Shown here: in pieces, positions 1 through 7,250 of the stretch
Position numbering within the stretch: the stretch's first letter is position 1
How the letters are laid out: every line of letters begins with the position of its first letter
NCBI GenBank assembly: GCA_026125625.1
Contig: JAHCKU010000044.1
Span: forward strand, 1-13,840
Length of the DNA stretch: 13,840 nucleotides
Direction: 5' to 3'
Source of the DNA: Burkholderiales bacterium
Lineage (GTDB): Bacteria; Pseudomonadota; Gammaproteobacteria; Burkholderiales; SHXO01
The notes under the pieces: model-generated
The model's input: the letters and a program-made list of their open reading frames with translations, nothing else
Told to the model about the DNA's origin: nothing
The model's database searches: none
Made by a program: the position numbers and the translations under genes

Positions 1-615
1 GATCACCCGCCGGAACGTCTGCCAGCGGTCGGCGCCGAGCGTGGCGGCAGCCTCCTCCAGCTCCGGCTCGAGATCTTCCAGCACCGGCTGCACCGTGCGC
101 ACCACGAACGGCAGGCCGATGAAGGTGAGGGCGACGACGATCCCCAGCGGCGTGAACGCGACCTTGATGCCGAGCGGCTCGAGATGCTGTCCGATCCAGC
201 CGTTGCCGGCGTAGACCGCCGTCAGTGCGATGCCGGCCACTGCTGTGGGCAGGGCGAAGGGAAGATCGACCAGGGCATCCACGATGCGCCGGCCGGGAAA
301 GCGGTAGCGCACCAGGACCCAGGCCACCAGCAGGCCGAACAGCGCATTGAAGGCGGCAGCGATCAGGGAGGCGCCGAAGGACAGGCGCAGCGAAGCCAGC
401 ACGCGCGGCGCGCTGACGGTGGCCCAGAACGCCTGCCAGCCGAGGGTGGCGGACTTGAGGAAGGTGGCCGACAGCGGGATCAGAACGATCAGCGACAGGT
501 ACAGCAGCGCGAAGCCCAGCGCCAGCCCGAAGCCGGGCAACACGCTGGGCTTGTTGCGGACGCGGAAGGGCGTCGATCCCAACGGCATCGCGGCGGAATG
601 CGTGGCAGCGGACAT
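1..615 (-). CDS. cysT: Sulfate/thiosulfate ABC transporter permease CysT (partial, N-terminal 205 residues)
   Basis: This is an inner-membrane permease subunit of the sulfate/thiosulfate importer. It would pair with CysW and the ATPase CysA, which would lie beyond the left edge. Reading starts at ATG 615 and stays open to base 1, so about 205 of roughly 280 residues are present. Visible features are a first hydrophobic helix near residues 28-50 (GLALGFALLYLSLIVLIPL), further helices near 80-100, 118-135 and 155-172, and the EAA cytoplasmic loop that docks the ATPase (EEAAATLGADRW, near 188-199). The gene starts only 4 bp after the stop of the upstream binding-protein gene, so the two are surely cotranscribed. 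CysU is a synonym. Family assignment is firm; the distinction from CysW rests on its position directly after the binding-protein genes and on the overall sequence. Confidence 0.93.
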   Translation of the reverse strand, partial: MSAATHSAAMPLGSTPFRVRNKPSVLPGFGLALGFALLYLSLIVLIPLSATFLKSATLGWQAFWATVSAPRVLASLRLSFGASLIAAAFNALFGLLVAWVLVRYRFPGRRIVDALVDLPFALPTAVAGIALTAVYAGNGWIGQHLEPLGIKVAFTPLGIVVALTFIGLPFVVRTVQPVLEDLEPELEEAAATLGADRWQTFRRVI

Positions 616-619
616 GCTT

Positions 620-1372
620 TCAGCGCGCTCCGGTCAGCAGTTGATCGAGCACGCCGCCGTCGTCGAAGTGGCGCTTCTGCGCCTGCTTCCAGCCGCCGAA
701 CATCTCCTGCACGGTGAACAGCTCGAGCGTCGCGAACTTCTGCTTGTGGCGTTCGGCTACCTCGGGATGGCGTGGGCGGAAATTGTGGCGCGCGACGAAG
801 TCGCGCGCGCTGCGATCGTCACCGCCGCTGCCGATGACGTAGCCCCACGCGGCCAGATAGCTGTAGCGCCCGTTGCCGGAGGTCTTGGGATTGGGAATGA
901 TGACTTTCACATCGGCACGCACCAGGTCGTCCCAGTCGCGAATGCGCTTAGGATTGCCCTTGCGCACCAGGAACACCGTGATGGAGGTGTAGGGCACGCT
1001 GTCGTGGGGCAGGCGCCTGGCCCAATCGGCCGGGATGAGACGGCCGCGTTCGTGCAGCAGGTCAATATCGGTCGCCTGGTTCATGCTGATCACGTCGGCC
1101 TCCAGTCCGTCGGCCACCGCGCGCGCCTGTTTGCTCGATCCGCCGTGCGACTGCTTCACCGTCACGCTCTGGCCGGTCTTCTCCTTCCAATGGCGCGCGA
1201 AGGCGGCGTTGTAGTCCTTGTAGAACTCGCGCGTGACGTCGTAGGAGACGTTGAGCAGGGCGCTCTGCGCAGCCGCGGGATCACCCGCCGCGGCCATGCC
1301 CAGGCAGACGACCAGGCCGCACAGCCAGCGACCGATGCTTCGGGGCGAGGTGACACGGGCGCCGGCATTCAT
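620..1372 (-). CDS. Sulfate-binding protein paralogue with internal deletion of about 97 residues
   Basis: This is a periplasmic sulfate-binding protein homologue of 250 residues, against 336 for its intact neighbour and about 330 for the family. ATG 1372 is preceded by AGGA at 7 nt spacing. A signal peptide ends near AAAQ (residues 33-36). Residues 39 to about 190 align almost gap-free with the neighbour: LLNVSYD, QSHGG, ADGLEADV, VFLVRKGNPK, NPKTSG, YLAAWGY. The last 60 residues align again: RPRHPEV, MFGGW, HFDDGG. The segment between is absent, including the stretch that in the neighbour carries the ligand-pocket motif ISWENEA. The frame is kept across the junction. A longer reading frame runs upstream of 1372, but it lies opposite the neighbour gene and is not credible. 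I infer a tandem duplicate that lost part of domain II and probably cannot bind sulfate normally. A sequence-assembly error is the alternative. Confidence 0.85.
   Translation of the reverse strand: MNAGARVTSPRSIGRWLCGLVVCLGMAAAGDPAAAQSALLNVSYDVTREFYKDYNAAFARHWKEKTGQSVTVKQSHGGSSKQARAVADGLEADVISMNQATDIDLLHERGRLIPADWARRLPHDSVPYTSITVFLVRKGNPKRIRDWDDLVRADVKVIIPNPKTSGNGRYSYLAAWGYVIGSGGDDRSARDFVARHNFRPRHPEVAERHKQKFATLELFTVQEMFGGWKQAQKRHFDDGGVLDQLLTGAR
788..808. repeat. Perfect 9-bp hairpin at the deletion junction of the sulfate-binding paralogue
   Basis: GCGCGCGAC and GTCGCGCGC flank a GAA loop inside the coding sequence, at the codons for SARDFVAR. This is where alignment with the intact paralogue jumps by about 97 residues. 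In the intact gene both ends of the missing stretch encode similar peptides (ARAFVQR and AQDIVGR). The hairpin therefore sits where two short similar sequences would have been fused. Confidence 0.7.
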
Positions 1373-1445
1373 GAGAGCGTCCTGCGCACGACTACATGGC
1401 GTGGAGGCCGCTGCATACCGCCCGGGCGTGAAACAGGGAGGCATC

Positions 1446-2456
1446 TCAGCCGCCCGGCTTGTAGATCTGGTCGAACACGGCACCGTCGGCGAAGTGCGTG
1501 TTGTGCGCCTTCTGCCAGCCGCCGAACACTTCATCGATGCTGAACAGCCTGACCTGGCTGAACTGTCCCGCGTAGCGGGCCGCGACCTCCGACAGGCGCG
1601 GGCGGTAGAAGTGGCGTCCGACGATATCCTGTGCCTCCAGCGTGTAGAGATATTCGAGGTAGGCCTGCGCCACCTTGCGCGTGCCCTTGCGCTCGACCAC
1701 CTTGTCCACCACCGCCACGGGTGGCTCAGCCAGGATCGACAGCGACGGCGTGACGATCTCGAACTTGCCTGCGCCCAGTTCCTTCTCCGCGAGCAGAGCC
1801 TCGTTCTCCCACGAGATGAACACGTCGCCGATGCCACGCTCGGCAAACGTGGTGAGGGCGCCGCGCGCGCCGGTGTCGAGCACGGGCACGTTGCGGTACA
1901 GGCGCTGCACGAAGGCGCGCGCCTTTGCCTGGTCGTTGCCCGAGGTCCGAAGTGCGTATCCCCACGCTGCCAGATAGTTCCAGCGCGCCCCGCCGGAGGT
2001 CTTTGGGTTGGGCGTGATCACCGCCACGCCGGGCCTGACCAGATCCCCCCAGTCCCGGATGGCCTTGGGATTGCCCTTGCGCACCAGGAACACGATGGTC
2101 GACGTGTAGGGCGCGCTATTGTGTGGAAGGCGCTTCTGCCAATCCCTGGGAATGAGTCCTGCGCGCTCGTGCAGCGCATCGATGTCGTAGGCCAGCGCGA
2201 GCGTGACCACGTCCGCGTCCAGCCCGTCGATGACCGATCGTGCCTGCTTGCCGGAGCCGCCATGCGACTGGCGGATGTTTACCGTTTCGCCCGTGGACGC
2301 CTTCCAGTGCCGGGCGAACGCCTGATTGACTTCCTTGTACAGCTCACGCGTCGGATCGTACGAGACGTTCAACAGCGTGGTATCCGCATGTCCCGACGGA
2401 GCGACCGCGCACGTGATCGCGATCGCCGCGACGGCCAGCGCGCCTTTGATCTGCAT
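1446..2456 (-). CDS. sbp: Periplasmic sulfate-binding protein (intact)
   Basis: This is the solute-binding component of the sulfate ABC importer, exported to the periplasm, 336 residues. I chose ATG 2456 because the protein then begins with a clean signal peptide (MQIKGALAVAAIAITCAVAPSGHA). An in-frame GTG at 2489 would add 11 charged or proline-rich residues. Family hallmarks are LLNVSYDPTRELY after the cleavage site, RQSHGGSGKQARSV, GLDADVVTLA, FLVRKGNPK, the signature NPKTSGGARW, the pocket motif FISWENEALLA and the C-terminal VFGGWQKAH. The next gene, its truncated paralogue, begins 73 bp downstream, followed by cysT. Two dyads upstream (2533-2575) suggest control by a LysR-type sulfur regulator such as CysB or Cbl. 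Sbp and CysP are close relatives, so preference between sulfate and thiosulfate cannot be settled here. Confidence 0.93.
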   Translation of the reverse strand: MQIKGALAVAAIAITCAVAPSGHADTTLLNVSYDPTRELYKEVNQAFARHWKASTGETVNIRQSHGGSGKQARSVIDGLDADVVTLALAYDIDALHERAGLIPRDWQKRLPHNSAPYTSTIVFLVRKGNPKAIRDWGDLVRPGVAVITPNPKTSGGARWNYLAAWGYALRTSGNDQAKARAFVQRLYRNVPVLDTGARGALTTFAERGIGDVFISWENEALLAEKELGAGKFEIVTPSLSILAEPPVAVVDKVVERKGTRKVAQAYLEYLYTLEAQDIVGRHFYRPRLSEVAARYAGQFSQVRLFSIDEVFGGWQKAHNTHFADGAVFDQIYKPGG

Positions 2457-2527
2457 TGTCGTCACTCGAGGATGATTCGGGCGAGGCACACGTGCCCGGG
2501 ACGAACAGTAGCGGAAGGATTTGGCGG

Positions 2528-2556
2528 CTTAAAACGAATTTGATCTTCGTTCCTAA
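2528..2556 (-). promoter_or_regulatory. Possible weak sigma70 promoter for the sbp-cysT operon
   Basis: On the minus strand TTAGGA (2556-2551), a 17-bp spacer and TTTAAG (2533-2528) give 3/6 and 4/6 matches to the -35 and -10 consensus. The poor -35 and its overlap with the dyads fit an activator-dependent promoter. The leader to ATG 2456 would be about 65 nt. Confidence 0.35.
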
Positions 2557-2575
2557 TATCCCGTGGTTATTAGGA
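2533..2575. promoter_or_regulatory. Two adjacent dyads, candidate LysR-type operator (CysB/Cbl-like)
   Basis: The first dyad is TCCTAATA-N9-TATTAGGA (2551-2575, perfect 8-bp arms) and contains the LysR-type signature T-N11-A (T2557, A2569). The second is AACGAA-N7-TTCGTT (2533-2551, perfect 6-bp arms). Their centres lie 21 bp apart, about two helical turns. They sit in the divergent intergenic region next to sbp. Sulfur-uptake operons in Proteobacteria are classically activated by CysB or Cbl; assigning these sites to such a regulator is inference. Confidence 0.5.
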
Positions 2576-2671
2576 GCTTCACCGGCTGGCACATGGAAGC
2601 GGATCCGGAAGCCCCGCATGGGCGAGCTGGCAGGCGCCGTCGCGAACCGCCTGCCGCCACCCGACTCGCCC

Positions 2672-2677
2672 TACAAT
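2672..2677 (+). promoter_or_regulatory. Possible -10 element upstream of the GGDEF-EAL gene
   Basis: TACAAT matches the -10 consensus at 5 of 6 positions and would start a leader of about 70 nt before TTG 2755. No good -35 is visible at 16-18 bp, so this is tentative. Confidence 0.3.
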
Positions 2678-2742
2678 TGCCGCGTGCGCCCGTCCGCTTC
2701 CGACTGAGTATCTCCGGCGGCCGGGACAGCGCCGGATCGATC

Positions 2743-2748
2743 AAGGAG
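2743..2748 (+). promoter_or_regulatory. Strong Shine-Dalgarno that decides the TTG start of the GGDEF-EAL gene
   Basis: AAGGAG lies 6 nt before TTG 2755. The open frame extends up to GTG 2563, but that region lacks such a site, overlaps the putative sbp operator and encodes an uninformative arginine- and proline-rich peptide. Confidence 0.8.
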
Positions 2749-2754
2749 AAACGT

Positions 2755-5214
2755 TTGGAATCAGCGCAGGATGATCTGCTGGAGGCTCGCTACCGGACCC
2801 TGCTGGAGCATGCGCCGGAGGCGATCCTGGTGTTCGACGCCGGGGTGGACCGGGTCGTCGATGCCAACCAGAATGCGCTGCGCCTGTTCGGGATGTCGCG
2901 CGAGCAGCTCTACCGCATGCATCCAGTGGATCTGTCCGCGCCGATCCAGTCGGACGGCCGCCAGGCCGGGGAGCTGGCTGCTGGCTACATCACCGCTGCG
3001 CTCGGGGGCGGTGCACCCGTGTTCGAATGGGTTTATCGCGATGCCGCGGGCCAGGACATCGGCTGCGAGGTGCACCTGGTGCGCCTTCCGCACGCGACGC
3101 GTGCGCTGGTGCGGGCCAGCGTCATCGACATCGGCGAGCGCAAGCGCATGCTCGCGGCCTTGCGCGATTCCGAGGCGAAGTTCGCGACCGTGTTTCGCAA
3201 CTGCCCGGAAGCCATCTCCATCACCACCGAGAAGGACGGCCGGTACATCGAGGTCAACGAGGCGTTCGAGCGCATGACCGGCTTCACGCACGAGGAGGTG
3301 GCGGGCCGCTCCGCGCTCGACCTCGGCCTGTGGGCCGACGGGCTCGAGCGCAAGGTATTGATGGGGCGCCTGGAACGCGAGGGCCGGGTGGAGAACTACC
3401 ATGCCCACCTGCGCCGGCGCGAAGGCGAGCTGCGCATCCGCCAGTTGTCGGCCGAACGCGTCGAAGTCGAGGGACGCCCCTGTCTGGTGGTGATCAGTCG
3501 CGACGTCACGCAGCAGAGGCGCCTGGAGGACGAGCTGCGTCTGGCGGCGCGCGTGTTCGAGAGCACGGACGAGGGCATCGTGGTGACCGATCCCGCCGAG
3601 CGCATCATCGCAGTCAACCCCGCATTCGAGCAGATGACCGGCTACCGCGAAGATGAATTGCGCGGGCAGCGCCCGACCATGCTTGCCGCCAAACGCCATG
3701 ACCCGCGCTTCCTTTCCCAGCTGTGGGAGAAGGTGCACCACACCGGACGCTGGCAGGGTGAGCTGTGGGCGCGCAGCAAGAGTGGTGAAGAGGTGCCCTA
3801 CCTCATGACCATGAGCGCGGTGCGCGACGACGAGGGCGCGGTGATCAACCACGTAGGCGTGATGCGCGACATCTCGCATATCAAGCGCTCGCAGGAGCAG
3901 CTGGAGTATCTGGCCAATTACGACGCGCTCACCGGGCTGGGCAACCGCAATCTGTTCATGTCGCAGCTCAAGGTCGGACTGGACCGGGCGGCGCGCCATC
4001 ACCGCCGGCTGGCGCTGATCTTCATCGATCTGGACAACTTCAAGACCATCAACGACACCCTGGGGCACGACGTGGGTGATCTGCTGCTGGCCGAGGTGGC
4101 GCACCGCCTGAAGGCGAGCGTGCGCCAGGAAGACGTGGTGTGCCGCCTGGGCGGCGACGAGTTCACCGTGTACGTGGAGGATTTTGCCGATCCCGAAGCC
4201 CTGGTCAGCACCGCGCAACGTCTGGTGCAGTCGATCTCCGAGCCCTATCTCCTCGGCCAGCATCGCCTCGAAGTGACCGCCAGCGTCGGCATCAGCATCT
4301 ACCCCAACGACGGGTCGAGCATCACCGAACTGATGAAGAACGCCGACACCGCCATGTACAAGGTGAAGGAGCACGGCCGCAACGGCTTCCAGTTCTTCCG
4401 CGAGGACATGAACGCGCGTGCCTTCGAGCGCATGGTGTTCGTGTCCGGATTGCGGCGCGCGCTGGAGGGCGGCGAATTCCGCTTGGTGTATCAGCCGCTG
4501 CTCGATCTGGCCAGCGGCGCGCCGCGCGGCGCGGAGTGCCTGTTGCGCTGGAAGCATCCGGACCTGGGCGAGGTGTCGCCCGGTTCGTTCGTGCCGGTGG
4601 CGGAGGAGACCGGCCTGATCCTGCCGATCGGTGAGTGGGTGTTCCGGCAGCTGACCGAAGAGATGCAGCGCATGGGCGATGTGCTGGGAGGGCGGGTGTC
4701 GGTCAACCTGTCCACGCGCCAGCTGCGCGATGCGAAGGTGGTCGACGGACTGCTGCAGGCATTGCAGTCGGCCGGTATCGACGCGGCGCGGCTGTCGGTG
4801 GACGTTCCGGAGAGTGCCCTGCTGGACGATTCGGAACGCACGGCGGAGTCGCTGCGACGACTGAAGTCGAATGGAATCGCCATTGCAATCGACGATTTCG
4901 GCACCGGCTATTCATCGCTGTCGCACCTCAAGCGCGTGCCCATCGACTGCGTGAAGATCGATCGCAGCCTGGTGCGCGACATCGGTGCGGATGCCGACGA
5001 TGCCGCAATCGTCACCGCCATCATCACCATGTCGCGCAGCCTCGGACTGGAGGTGGTGGCCGAGGGCGTGGAAACCCGGGAGCAGGCGGAGTTCCTGCGC
5101 GCACGCGGCTGCACCGTGGCGCAGGGCTACTACTTCAGCCGCCCGCTCACGGCCGAAGGCATGGCCGAGTGGCTGAGCGCTAAGATGCCGACAGCGTCGC
5201 GTAGTACTGGGTGA
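2755..5214 (+). CDS. PAS-PAS-PAS-GGDEF-EAL cyclic-di-GMP signalling protein
   Basis: This 819-residue protein makes and/or breaks cyclic-di-GMP in response to signals sensed by three N-terminal PAS domains. It has no transmembrane segment, so it should be cytoplasmic. PAS1 covers about residues 7-125, PAS2 about 135-260 and PAS3 about 262-385, each ending in a PAC-like tail (e.g. VMRDISHIKRSQEQLE). The GGDEF domain (about 388-545) has an intact GGDEF at 466-470 and the inhibitory I-site RQED five residues before it, so cyclase activity is plausible. The EAL domain (about 560-812) reads ECL at 594-596, but the catalytic Glu is kept. Also present are the VNLS Asn, the VPES Glu, DDFGTGYSS (from 713), the VKIDRS Lys, VAEGVET and AQGYYFSRPL, so phosphodiesterase activity is also plausible. 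The start is TTG with an excellent ribosome site. The last 35 bp overlap the convergent marC gene. Ligands of the PAS domains cannot be read. Confidence 0.93.
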   Translation: MESAQDDLLEARYRTLLEHAPEAILVFDAGVDRVVDANQNALRLFGMSREQLYRMHPVDLSAPIQSDGRQAGELAAGYITAALGGGAPVFEWVYRDAAGQDIGCEVHLVRLPHATRALVRASVIDIGERKRMLAALRDSEAKFATVFRNCPEAISITTEKDGRYIEVNEAFERMTGFTHEEVAGRSALDLGLWADGLERKVLMGRLEREGRVENYHAHLRRREGELRIRQLSAERVEVEGRPCLVVISRDVTQQRRLEDELRLAARVFESTDEGIVVTDPAERIIAVNPAFEQMTGYREDELRGQRPTMLAAKRHDPRFLSQLWEKVHHTGRWQGELWARSKSGEEVPYLMTMSAVRDDEGAVINHVGVMRDISHIKRSQEQLEYLANYDALTGLGNRNLFMSQLKVGLDRAARHHRRLALIFIDLDNFKTINDTLGHDVGDLLLAEVAHRLKASVRQEDVVCRLGGDEFTVYVEDFADPEALVSTAQRLVQSISEPYLLGQHRLEVTASVGISIYPNDGSSITELMKNADTAMYKVKEHGRNGFQFFREDMNARAFERMVFVSGLRRALEGGEFRLVYQPLLDLASGAPRGAECLLRWKHPDLGEVSPGSFVPVAEETGLILPIGEWVFRQLTEEMQRMGDVLGGRVSVNLSTRQLRDAKVVDGLLQALQSAGIDAARLSVDVPESALLDDSERTAESLRRLKSNGIAIAIDDFGTGYSSLSHLKRVPIDCVKIDRSLVRDIGADADDAAIVTAIITMSRSLGLEVVAEGVETREQAEFLRARGCTVAQGYYFSRPLTAEGMAEWLSAKMPTASRSTG

Positions 5215-5824
5215 TGCCGTCGAGCACGAACTGCACTGCCAGTGCCGCCAGGATCAGGCCCAGCACGCGCGTGACGATGTGGATGCGCTGCTCGCCCAGT
5301 TGCATCATCAGCCATTGCCCGGTGCGCAGGATCAGCCACGTGCTGGCGTAGACGGCGACCGTTGCCGCGATGAGCGCGGCGATGTGCGCAGGCTGCCCGG
5401 CGGCCTGGTTGCCGAGCAGGAGGATCGAGGCAATGGCGCCGGGTCCGCACAGCAGCGGGATGGCCAGCGGAAACACGGCGACGTCGTCACCCTCGCGGCC
5501 GAACTCGCCGCGTTCCGGTCCCTGCAGCACCGGCCGATGCCCGAACAGCATGGGCATGGCAGTGGCGAACAGCAGGATGCCGCCGCTGATGGCGAAGGCA
5601 TGCACGGTCACCCCGAGCAGCGCCAGCAGCGGACGCCCGGCCAGCAGGAAGAACAGCGTCACGGTCAGCGCGATCACCACTGCGCGGCCGAGGGTGGCGC
5701 GGCGAGCAGCGCCCCCTTGCTGGCCGGTCATGGCGACGAACATGGGCGCCACGCCCACCGGATCGACCACGACCAGCAGCGTGACGAAAGCGGTGAGCGT
5801 GAATTGCACCAGCCCGTTATCCAT
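5180..5824 (-). CDS. marC: MarC family integral membrane protein (UPF0056)
   Basis: This is a 214-residue polytopic inner-membrane protein. The MarC/UPF0056 family was once linked to multiple antibiotic resistance in E. coli, but its transport role is unproven. About six hydrophobic helices are visible: near 7-28 (TAFVTLLVVVDPVGVAPMF, the family's characteristic N-terminal helix with DPVG), 47-66, 73-93, 118-137 (PLAIPLLCGPGAIASILLL, the second conserved block), 148-168 and 187-206. Length matches the family (about 200-220). The start is ATG 5824, with no strong Shine-Dalgarno visible. The gene points toward the GGDEF-EAL gene and overlaps its end by 35 bp. Its start faces away from the CoA-transferase gene across 90 bp. 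The symbol denotes the family only. Confidence 0.9.
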   Translation of the reverse strand: MDNGLVQFTLTAFVTLLVVVDPVGVAPMFVAMTGQQGGAARRATLGRAVVIALTVTLFFLLAGRPLLALLGVTVHAFAISGGILLFATAMPMLFGHRPVLQGPERGEFGREGDDVAVFPLAIPLLCGPGAIASILLLGNQAAGQPAHIAALIAATVAVYASTWLILRTGQWLMMQLGEQRIHIVTRVLGLILAALAVQFVLDGITQYYATLSAS

Positions 5825-5914
5825 GGTCGTGAACGTCGCAGTCTGCGGACGCGGTCGATGCCCGCCATAATCTCAGACTCCTGCAAGCGGCGCAGCCAAC
5901 CAGCGGTGTGACAG

Positions 5915-7108
5915 ATGCCCAGACCCATGACCAGCGGTGCCCTCGCGCACCTGCGTATCCTCGATCTCAGTCAGGTCCGTGCAGGGCCGACCTGCGTGCG
6001 CCAGTTCGCCGATTTCGGGGCAGACGTGATCAAGATCGAATCGCCGCCGAGCGCAGGGCGTGCCGAGCTGATGACCGGACCACGCCTGGGTGCGGACATG
6101 CAGAACCTGCATCGCAACAAGCGCTGCCTGACCTTGAATCTCAAGAGCGAAGGCGGCCTGGGCGTGTTCCGCAAGCTGGTCGAGACCGCCGACGTGGTGG
6201 TCGAGAATTTCCGGCCCGACGTCAAGCACCGGCTCGGCATCGACTACGAACGGCTGGCGGCGATCAATGCACGCATCATCCTGGCCAGCATTTCCGGTTT
6301 CGGCCAGGACGGTCCCTACCGCGATCGTCCCGGCTTCGATCAGATCGCGCAGGGCATGAGCGGTCTGATGTCGGTCACCGGCCATCCGGATGGACCTCCG
6401 ACACGCGCGGGCGCAGCCGTGGTGGACGTGTCGGCAGGGTTGTTCGCGGCGCTCGCCATCATGACCGCACTGCTCGAGCGCGAGCGCAGCGGGCGTGGCC
6501 AATGGGTGCAGTCATCGCTGCTGCACGCCGGCGTGGCGCTGATGGATTTTCAGGCGGCACGCTACCTCATCGGCGGTGAAGTGCCGCAACCGATGGGTAA
6601 CGACCATCCCACCAGCATGCCGACCTCGGCCTACCCGACGCAGGACGGCTACATCAACGTCGCCGCCACCGGCAGCCAGATGTGGCAGCGGCTGTGCACC
6701 GCCATCGGCCGCGAGGACCTGCTGTCGCGTAGCGAATTCGGCGACGATGGCCTGCGCGCGAAGAACCGGGTGGCACTCAACGCCGAGCTGGCACAGGCGC
6801 TGCGCGCACGTCCCAGCGCGTACTGGATCGAGCAGCTCAACGCCGCCGGCATTCCCTGTGGGCCGATCTACGGGATGGACGAGATGTTCGCAGATCCCCA
6901 GGTGCAGCATCTGGGCATCGCCGAAGCGGTGACGCATCCCCGCCTCGGGGAGATCAAGGTGGTGGCGAACGCCGCGCGCCTGTCGCGCACGCCACCGCAG
7001 GTCGCCTCTGTGCTGCCGGATCCCGGCGCGCACAACGAGGAGATCCTGCGCGAGATCGGCTACGACGATGCGCACATTGCCCGGCTGCGTGCCGAGGGCG
7101 CGATCTGA
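5915..7108 (+). CDS. Family III CoA-transferase (CaiB/BaiF type)
   Basis: This 397-residue cytoplasmic enzyme of the CaiB/BaiF/formyl-CoA transferase family moves CoA between carboxylic acids through an aspartyl-anhydride intermediate. The N-terminus LRILDLSQVRAGPTCVRQFADFGADVIKIESP is typical. The block NKRCLTLNLKSEGG, the segment VVENFRPDVKHRLGIDYERL and the ISGFGQDGPY motif follow. The catalytic Asp is probably D171 in RAGAAVVDVSAGLFAA, aligned with Asp169 of formyl-CoA transferase. Length fits the family (about 380-430). ATG 5915 was chosen; ATG 5927 is an equally plausible in-frame start, and neither has a strong ribosome site. A crotonase-fold gene follows 180 bp downstream on the same strand, suggesting joint action on one acyl-CoA. 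The actual acid substrate cannot be inferred. Confidence 0.92.
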   Translation: MPRPMTSGALAHLRILDLSQVRAGPTCVRQFADFGADVIKIESPPSAGRAELMTGPRLGADMQNLHRNKRCLTLNLKSEGGLGVFRKLVETADVVVENFRPDVKHRLGIDYERLAAINARIILASISGFGQDGPYRDRPGFDQIAQGMSGLMSVTGHPDGPPTRAGAAVVDVSAGLFAALAIMTALLERERSGRGQWVQSSLLHAGVALMDFQAARYLIGGEVPQPMGNDHPTSMPTSAYPTQDGYINVAATGSQMWQRLCTAIGREDLLSRSEFGDDGLRAKNRVALNAELAQALRARPSAYWIEQLNAAGIPCGPIYGMDEMFADPQVQHLGIAEAVTHPRLGEIKVVANAARLSRTPPQVASVLPDPGAHNEEILREIGYDDAHIARLRAEGAI

Positions 7109-7142
7109 TGGTTTTCGCCTCTACAGGGCACGACGCCTCGCG

Positions 7143-7181
7143 ACCCCTCTCCCTGTCCCTCCCCCGCAAGGGGGGAGGGGA
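7143..7181 (+). repeat. REP-like palindromic element, copy 1
   Basis: This is a pyrimidine-rich tract followed by a GC-rich hairpin (GTCCCTCCCCC at 7155-7165, loop GCAA, G-rich arm to 7182) and TTTT at 7183-7186. It aligns with the reverse complement of 7251-7287, so the two copies face each other. It lies just after the CoA-transferase stop and might act as a weak terminator. Elements of this CCCTCTCCC type recur between genes in many high-GC proteobacterial genomes; that is from memory. Confidence 0.65.
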
Positions 7182-7250
7182 CTTTTGCGGAGATCGTCCG
7201 ATCGGGAGATTTGGCCTGTCAGGTTTGTGTTGGCATGGAGTCCATACTGC

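Noticed and set aside
347..1543. 398-codon plus-strand open frame over cysT and the sulfate-binding genes
   Set aside because: It spans several real minus-strand genes and their intergenic gap, and it shows no family features.
1373..1846. N-terminal extension of the truncated sulfate-binding paralogue
   Set aside because: It is an out-of-frame, arginine-rich reading of the neighbouring sbp gene; ATG 1372 has AGGA and a signal peptide.
2485..2496. GGCAC-AC-GTGCC palindrome in the sbp leader
   Set aside because: It is a short GC-rich palindrome of a size expected by chance, with no positional link to the promoter or start.
1251..2543. 430-codon plus-strand open frame opposite the sbp genes
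   Set aside because: It is a shadow of two clear sulfate-binding protein genes; its internal near-repeat simply mirrors their duplication.
2563..2754. GTG start at 2563 for the GGDEF-EAL protein
   Set aside because: It overlaps the dyads, has no ribosome site and encodes a low-information peptide; TTG 2755 has AAGGAG at 6 nt.
2761..4557. 598-codon open frame on the minus strand inside the GGDEF-EAL gene
   Set aside because: It is antisense to a gene with unmistakable domains. The composition is His- and Gln-rich with no motif. Long antisense frames are expected at high GC content.
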